DNA from: Eubacterium sp.
GTDB lineage: Bacteria; Bacillota; Clostridia; Oscillospirales; Acutalibacteraceae
Length of the DNA: 10,946 nt
Direction: 5' to 3'
Assembly (NCBI GenBank): GCA_024696725.1
Contig: JAILGO010000050.1
Location: forward strand, 1 to 10,946
Shown here: positions 8,801-10,946 of the stretch, piece by piece
How positions within the stretch are numbered: position 1 is the first letter of the stretch
How the letters are laid out: the number at the start of each line of letters is the position of its first letter
Notes under the pieces: generated by a model
What the model was told of the DNA's origin: nothing
Databases searched by the model: none
Seen by the model: the letters and a program-made list of their open reading frames with translations, nothing else
Made by a program: the position numbers and the translations under genes

Positions 8801-9351
8801 ACTTCCGTTTCTTTGCGTCGAAGGTTCCGTCGTTCATCTCCGGTAAAAAGCTCTCGGGAGCCGACAGGGGAACCGCTGTGCATACGTTTATGCAGCACTG
8901 TGATTTTGCGGCGGCAAGAAGCGATATTTCCGCAGAAATAGAAAGACTTACCGAAAGCGGCTTAATATCGGCTGAGCAGGGTAAATCGCTCGATACCGAC
9001 GCGCTCGGCGCTATGCTTAATTCTTCGCTTGCCGAAAGGATAATCAAGAGCGACGCGCTTTACAGAGAGCTTGACCTCTCCTCCTTCGTTCCGCTTTCTC
9101 AGCTTGAGGAAACCGACAGTGGGGAAAAGGTGCTCGTAATAGGCGTTGCCGACTGCGTTTTCGAGGAGAACGGCGAGCTCGTGCTTGTCGATTATAAAAC
9201 CGACCGCGTTAAGAATGAAGACGAGCTTCTCGCTCTCTATAAAAATCAGATTGCGTTTTATAAATCAGCCGTTGAAAAAACGCTGAATAAAAAGGTAAAA
9301 GAGACGATGCTTTATTCATTCAGTCTCGGAAAATGCTGTTATTATAACTAA
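5824..9351 (+). CDS. addA: AddA, ATP-dependent helicase/nuclease subunit A
   Basis: Subunit A of AddAB: an SF1A (UvrD/Rep-like) 3'-5' helicase fused to a RecB-family nuclease that cuts the 3'-ended strand during end resection. The 1175-residue length is slightly below the usual ~1230. Helicase motifs appear in order: Q-motif TDAQQAAI (7-14), Walker A AAAGSGKT (25-32, Lys31), Ia TFTKAAAAEM (59-68), Ic TIDAF (103-107), Walker B VDEYQDT (404-410, Asp405-Glu406), III GDVKQSIYRFR (431-441), IV DKNFRS (472-477), V MTLHGSKGLEF (769-779) and VI YVAITRAKD (846-854). The nuclease domain shows RGTAVHTF (His1020), Asp1110 in IGVADCVF, VDYKTD (Asp1123, Lys1125) and Gln1142 in NQIAFYK. All catalytic residues are present, so the enzyme should be active. 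No G+C-rich hairpin follows the stop, so some transcription may run on toward rpmE. Confidence 0.97.
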   Translation: MTTRKWTDAQQAAIDARGSNILVSAAAGSGKTAVLVERVIRMITDKSLEVNVDNLLVVTFTKAAAAEMKSRIAQALDEIIANDSHDSNALKQRALLPNAKICTIDAFCANVVREYFFKLGISQDFTVLDEAQKAVIEQDVLDEIVDKLYRENNNSFKELVELFSTVKSDEDLIKAVKKIDDYITAQPFPLEWLREVCELYNPDVDINESYLKKFACGELENAVNVSLDIIDYLYSVITPDDTMYELSLSMLDSDKAQFLMLKNCVSKSWNEIYKAINSLNFSKKPDGRKGLVKKSEDKSILFPKREMYLGSSSPIEKVTALFSSSEEEFRADNVRLYPIFKQLTALVEEFHNKCFEAKNELNAYTFSDIMHFAIELLCVRNEEGKIEKSDIARDYEKSFKEILVDEYQDTNKAQDSLFELLSNGNNRFMVGDVKQSIYRFRLAMPEVFNEKKDSFSKYSPESDELNQKIILDKNFRSNSAICEYVNFVFSRLLTRKVGGLDYTRDEYLNCGSENREPPTQAPVELNIVSVPGGEKTIEFEARQIAREILEMVGNKEQVREKEGTRDVNFGDIAVLLRSDKGRISVYSKVFSEFGIPVIANNKNNLFENNEVSILISLLRTIDNPTLDIPLLATLMSVFYGYSADDIAAARVKHTYGNLYSAVAADKERFSSFLTSLDKYRKYAASMSIESLLRQIISDTSYMSLISAMGNFKQRHLNVLKLISLAKRFDSGDSVGLTVFIRFLDGIVENDVEYDSASITGISENSVRIMTLHGSKGLEFPVCILAGAANKYNYRDLSNLYLLNNRNGIGLKVLNQESLSRYNSVQYECIKAINGYAAISENLRALYVAITRAKDKFIAFASYNENDRNGTASNKIVSLAQRIVEGEIKPCVVSKANSDSELLILTALVHPDGAVLREISGEDVKYCLSEPFPISVNYITDDVTFETEEEETLPADSALVDEIRDKLSFIYENSGLSGFAAKRIASSLDENEQDFRFFASKVPSFISGKKLSGADRGTAVHTFMQHCDFAAARSDISAEIERLTESGLISAEQGKSLDTDALGAMLNSSLAERIIKSDALYRELDLSSFVPLSQLEETDSGEKVLVIGVADCVFEENGELVLVDYKTDRVKNEDELLALYKNQIAFYKSAVEKTLNKKVKETMLYSFSLGKCCYYN

Positions 9352-9386
9352 AAATACTGTTTTTGCTTATATTTTGAAAAAAATAC

Positions 9387-9415
9387 TTGCATTTTTAATT
9401 ATCCTTTGTTATAAT
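9387..9415 (+). promoter_or_regulatory. Sigma-A-type promoter of rpmE
   Basis: The -35 is TTGCAT (9387-9392) and the -10 is a perfect TATAAT (9410-9415), with a 17-bp spacer. The surroundings are A/T-rich, including an A-run just upstream that could act as an UP-like element. A start near 9422 is predicted, giving a leader of about 50 nt. Sequence match only; the start site is inferred. Confidence 0.88.
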
Positions 9416-9430
9416 ACAATCCGTTATAAA

Positions 9431-9454
9431 GGAACTTGGCTGTTACCAGGTTTT
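9431..9454 (+). promoter_or_regulatory. Hairpin in the rpmE 5' leader, candidate L31 autoregulatory element
   Basis: AACTTGG (9433-9439) can pair with CCAGGTT (9446-9452) around a 6-nt loop, with one G-U pair; two further G-U pairs could extend the base. It lies between the predicted transcription start and the AGAGAGGTG ribosome binding site (ending about 9464). Structured leaders bound by ribosomal proteins, including L31 leaders in Firmicutes, are known as a class. Assigning this hairpin to one is inference. Confidence 0.45.
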
Positions 9455-9471
9455 AAGAGAGGTGAAAAAAT

Positions 9472-9675
9472 ATGAGAGACGGAATTCATCCTAAATATGA
9501 AACTTGTACCGTTAGATGTGCTTGCGGCGCTACTTATGAAACTAAAAGCACAAAGGGCGATATGAAGGTTGATATCTGTTCAAAGTGCCATCCGTTCTAT
9601 ACAGGTAAGCAGAAGCTTGTAGACACCGGCGGACGTGTTGACAGATTCAATAAGAGATTTGCTAAAAAGTCATAA
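9472..9675 (+). CDS. rpmE: 50S ribosomal protein L31 (type A, zinc-binding)
   Basis: Large-subunit ribosomal protein L31, which helps form intersubunit bridges near the central protuberance. The 67-residue length is normal. The start MRDGIHPKY and the ending [10 protein letters not shown] are family signatures. The zinc-binding C+ form is shown by Cys16 and Cys18 in RCACG and Cys36 and Cys39 in [10 protein letters not shown]. An additional Cys12, at a position not usually a ligand, precedes them. In other Firmicutes zinc-type L31 is replaced by a Cys-less paralogue under zinc limitation; no such paralogue or Zur box is seen here. It has its own strong promoter, a hairpin-bearing leader and a good ribosome binding site (AGAGAGGTG, about 7 nt before ATG), and is followed closely by an intrinsic terminator, so it is mainly a single-gene unit. 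Confidence 0.98.
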   Translation: MRDGIHPKYETCTVRCACGATYETKSTKGDMKVDICSKCHPFYTGKQKLVDTGGRVDRFNKRFAKKS

Positions 9676-9684
9676 GATTAAAAT

Positions 9685-9715
9685 AAGGCAACCCGGTTGC
9701 CTTGTTTTTTTCTTT
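9685..9715 (+). terminator. Intrinsic terminator of rpmE
   Basis: The 8-bp stem AAGGCAAC (9685-9692) / GTTGCCTT (9696-9703) with a CCG loop is followed by a 7-T run at 9705-9711. It begins 9 nt after the rpmE stop. Its 3' arm also contains the likely -35 element of the next promoter. Confidence 0.93.
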
Positions 9716-9725
9716 ATGATATAAT
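9697..9725 (+). promoter_or_regulatory. Promoter of yigZ, overlapping the rpmE terminator
   Basis: A perfect -10 TATAAT (9720-9725) is preceded by TG at 9717-9718, forming an extended -10. Exactly 17 bp upstream is TTGCCT (9697-9702), a fair -35 located in the terminator's descending arm. The expected start near 9731-9733 leaves only about 8-10 nt before the ATG at 9741. The -10 is strong evidence; the -35 and start site are inferred. Confidence 0.75.
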
Positions 9726-9740
9726 GTTTGCGGTGATAAA

Positions 9741-10361
9741 ATGGAAGAATATAAAACTGTAGAGAGGGAAGCGTCAGATTTCTTTATTGAAAAAAAATCA
9801 CGTTTTATAGGTTATGTAAAGCCCGTCTCTTCTCAGGACGAGGCTGTCGCGTTTATTAATTCAATTAAGTCTAAGCACTGGGACGCCACTCATAACGCGT
9901 ACGCCTACGTGCTGAGGGAAAATAACATTCAGCGCTACAGCGACGACGGCGAGCCCGGCGGAACCGCAGGCGTTCCCGTTCTTGATGTTATACTTAAAGC
10001 AGGAGTTACCGACGTGTGCGTTGTCGCTACGAGATACTTCGGCGGAACGCTCCTCGGCGCGGGCGGACTCGTGAGAGCGTATTCCCATACCTCAAAAATC
10101 GCTCTTGAAGCAGGACAGATTATAACAATGGCTCAGTGCAGCGTCTGTGAAGCCGAGGTTGACTACAGCTTTTACGAGTGTCTTACCTCGCTTCTGTCCG
10201 AGTTCGGCGCTAATATTTCCGATATTGATTTTTCCGATAAGGTAAGGGTTGCCTTTTCCGTTAAGGAAAACCTGAGCGAATACCTGTCGGAAAGACTTAC
10301 CGATATCAGTAACGGAAAATACACCATGAAAATAACAGCTGAAAAATTCGATAAAGCATAA
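9741..10361 (+). CDS. yigZ: YigZ/IMPACT family protein (UPF0029 + DUF1949)
   Basis: A 206-residue cytosolic protein of the YigZ / IMPACT family (TIGR00257-type; YvyE in B. subtilis). Eukaryotic IMPACT modulates Gcn1/Gcn2 signalling; the bacterial role is not settled, although links to ribosomes or translation have been proposed. The N-terminal UPF0029 domain (about 13-118) carries the signatures SRFIGY (20-25), SDDGEPGGTAG (67-77) and RYFGGTLLGAGGLVRAYS (98-115). The C-terminal DUF1949 domain (about 137-195) has a ferredoxin-like pattern ending in GKYTMKI. Length is typical. The start at 9741 follows GGTGAT at 9732-9737, a partial Shine-Dalgarno sequence at usable spacing. It has its own promoter and ends 2 nt before a hairpin terminator, so it is probably monocistronic. 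Confidence 0.94.
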   Translation: MEEYKTVEREASDFFIEKKSRFIGYVKPVSSQDEAVAFINSIKSKHWDATHNAYAYVLRENNIQRYSDDGEPGGTAGVPVLDVILKAGVTDVCVVATRYFGGTLLGAGGLVRAYSHTSKIALEAGQIITMAQCSVCEAEVDYSFYECLTSLLSEFGANISDIDFSDKVRVAFSVKENLSEYLSERLTDISNGKYTMKITAEKFDKA

Positions 10362-10363
10362 AA

Positions 10364-10391
10364 AACAGACTGATTACTAAATCAGTCTGTT
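10364..10391. terminator. Hairpin terminator shared by the convergent genes
   Basis: The 12-bp perfect stem AACAGACTGATT (10364-10375) / AATCAGTCTGTT (10380-10391) has the 4-nt loop ACTA. On the plus strand the tail (ATGTATTTATT) is only moderately T-rich. On the minus strand the A-run at 10360-10365 becomes a strong T-tract right after the stem. It therefore suits the minus-strand gene best and can serve yigZ too. It lies between the two stop codons (10361 and 10398). Confidence 0.88.
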
Positions 10392-10397
10392 ATGTAT

Positions 10398-10946
10398 TTA
10401 TTCGTTTATATGATAAAATACGCTGTCGCCGAGCTCGGCTTTTTTAATGTAACCGCTGTTTATAAAATCTCCGAATTCATCCGATTTGTAAACGTCCGAA
10501 GTTTTATCAATTATAATAATATCGGGTTTTCCGTAGTATTTATCAAAGTAAGCGGAAAGCGAGGTGAAGCTTGCCGTTGAGTCAAGATAGTTTGTGTTCG
10601 GCTTTAAATCGCTTTCAAGATAGTAGTAAACGGGGGAGCTGATACAGGTAATCGTTTCGTCGTTACCGTCCTTTACGCTCTCAAGCGTTTCTCTCATCTT
10701 TCCGTATTTCTCAATCTTTTCACTTTCATCGGGTATGCCTTTGAGCGCTCCGCTTTGGACAATCGCGTTGCACTTTAGAGGCTCAGTGCCGAGATAAGAG
10801 GAATAATACAGGTTGAAAACGTTCAGAAGAATTATCGCCGTACAGAAGTAACGCGCCGCAAGTCGGTAATTGACCTTTAGCTCGCTTTCCTTCAGTATAT
10901 CTATTATTAGAAGAACGGCTACTATTCCCGCGGTCCTTGCACCTGA
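10398..10946 (-). CDS. Membrane protein, C-terminal part (possible GT-C-like glycosyltransferase)
   Basis: The minus-strand frame is open from the right edge to a TAA at 10400-10398, giving 182 visible residues; the first in-frame Met (10697) is residue 84, so the true start is outside the window. The visible part begins with two hydrophobic stretches (about residues 5-18, IVAVLLIIDIL; and about 30-48, FCTAIILLNVFNLYY), followed by about 130 soluble residues that likely face outside the cell. This tail includes VYYYLESDLKPNTNY, LSAYFDKYYGKPDIIIIDK and a final VFYHINE. The architecture (transmembrane bundle then a small extracytoplasmic domain with a P-D-hydrophobic strand) resembles the polytopic GT-C-type or cell-surface polysaccharide proteins common in Firmicutes, but no catalytic motif is visible, so function is unproven. 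It ends 7 nt from the shared terminator. Confidence 0.75.
   Translation of the reverse strand, partial: SGARTAGIVAVLLIIDILKESELKVNYRLAARYFCTAIILLNVFNLYYSSYLGTEPLKCNAIVQSGALKGIPDESEKIEKYGKMRETLESVKDGNDETITCISSPVYYYLESDLKPNTNYLDSTASFTSLSAYFDKYYGKPDIIIIDKTSDVYKSDEFGDFINSGYIKKAELGDSVFYHINE

Noticed and set aside
8347-9047. Long antisense reading frames opposite addA (minus strand)
   Set aside because: They lie wholly within a gene with all its conserved motifs, lack ribosome binding sites and recognisable domains, and are the usual shadow frames of this codon usage.
1-9351. Chi-like AGCGG pentamers scattered through the operon
   Set aside because: Such 5-mers occur often by chance, and the Chi sequence of this organism is unknown; a genome-wide strand-bias count would be needed.
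1-10946. tRNA, rRNA, CRISPR array, insertion sequence or phage attachment site
   Set aside because: None was seen: coding density is near complete, gaps are short and explained by promoters and terminators, and no direct-repeat array or transposase motif appears.

Overview
This window looks like ordinary chromosome from a Gram-positive, low-to-mid G+C bacterium, most likely a Clostridia (Ruminococcus/Oscillospiraceae-like) member of the Firmicutes. The evidence is an AddA/AddB recombination nuclease pair with an iron-sulfur AddB (the Firmicute alternative to RecBCD), strong GGAGG-type ribosome binding sites, consensus sigma-A promoters, hairpin-plus-T-tract terminators, a zinc-type ribosomal protein L31 and the clostridial aluminium-resistance/methionine gamma-lyase-like family. 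The genus assignment is inference; nothing in the window fixes it.

Layout. Positions 3-9351 hold five tightly packed plus-strand genes, probably one transcription unit whose promoter lies before the window: the C-terminal part of a GNAT acetyltransferase, a PLP-dependent methionine gamma-lyase-family enzyme, a DUF2461 protein, addB and addA. The junctions are a 4-nt ATGA overlap, a direct TAG-ATG abutment, a 1-nt gap and a 23-nt overlap, which suggests co-transcription and translational coupling. After addA comes a 120-nt gap with no convincing terminator. It carries a near-perfect sigma-A promoter and a roughly 50-nt leader with a hairpin, then rpmE (L31) and its terminator. The next promoter overlaps that terminator and drives a YigZ/IMPACT-family gene. 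A 12-bp hairpin terminator then separates yigZ from a convergent minus-strand gene, a membrane protein that runs off the right edge.

How the genes work together. AddA and AddB form one heterodimeric helicase-nuclease that processes double-strand breaks; all expected catalytic and Fe-S residues are visible in both. The three genes upstream have no evident mechanistic link to recombination and may simply be housekeeping operon passengers. rpmE and yigZ are separate, independently promoted units. I do not see a defence system, mobile element, CRISPR array, RNA operon or unfamiliar multi-gene system here. The most interesting signals are small: the L31 leader hairpin, the promoter built into the rpmE terminator, and a perfect GC-rich inverted repeat inside the first gene.
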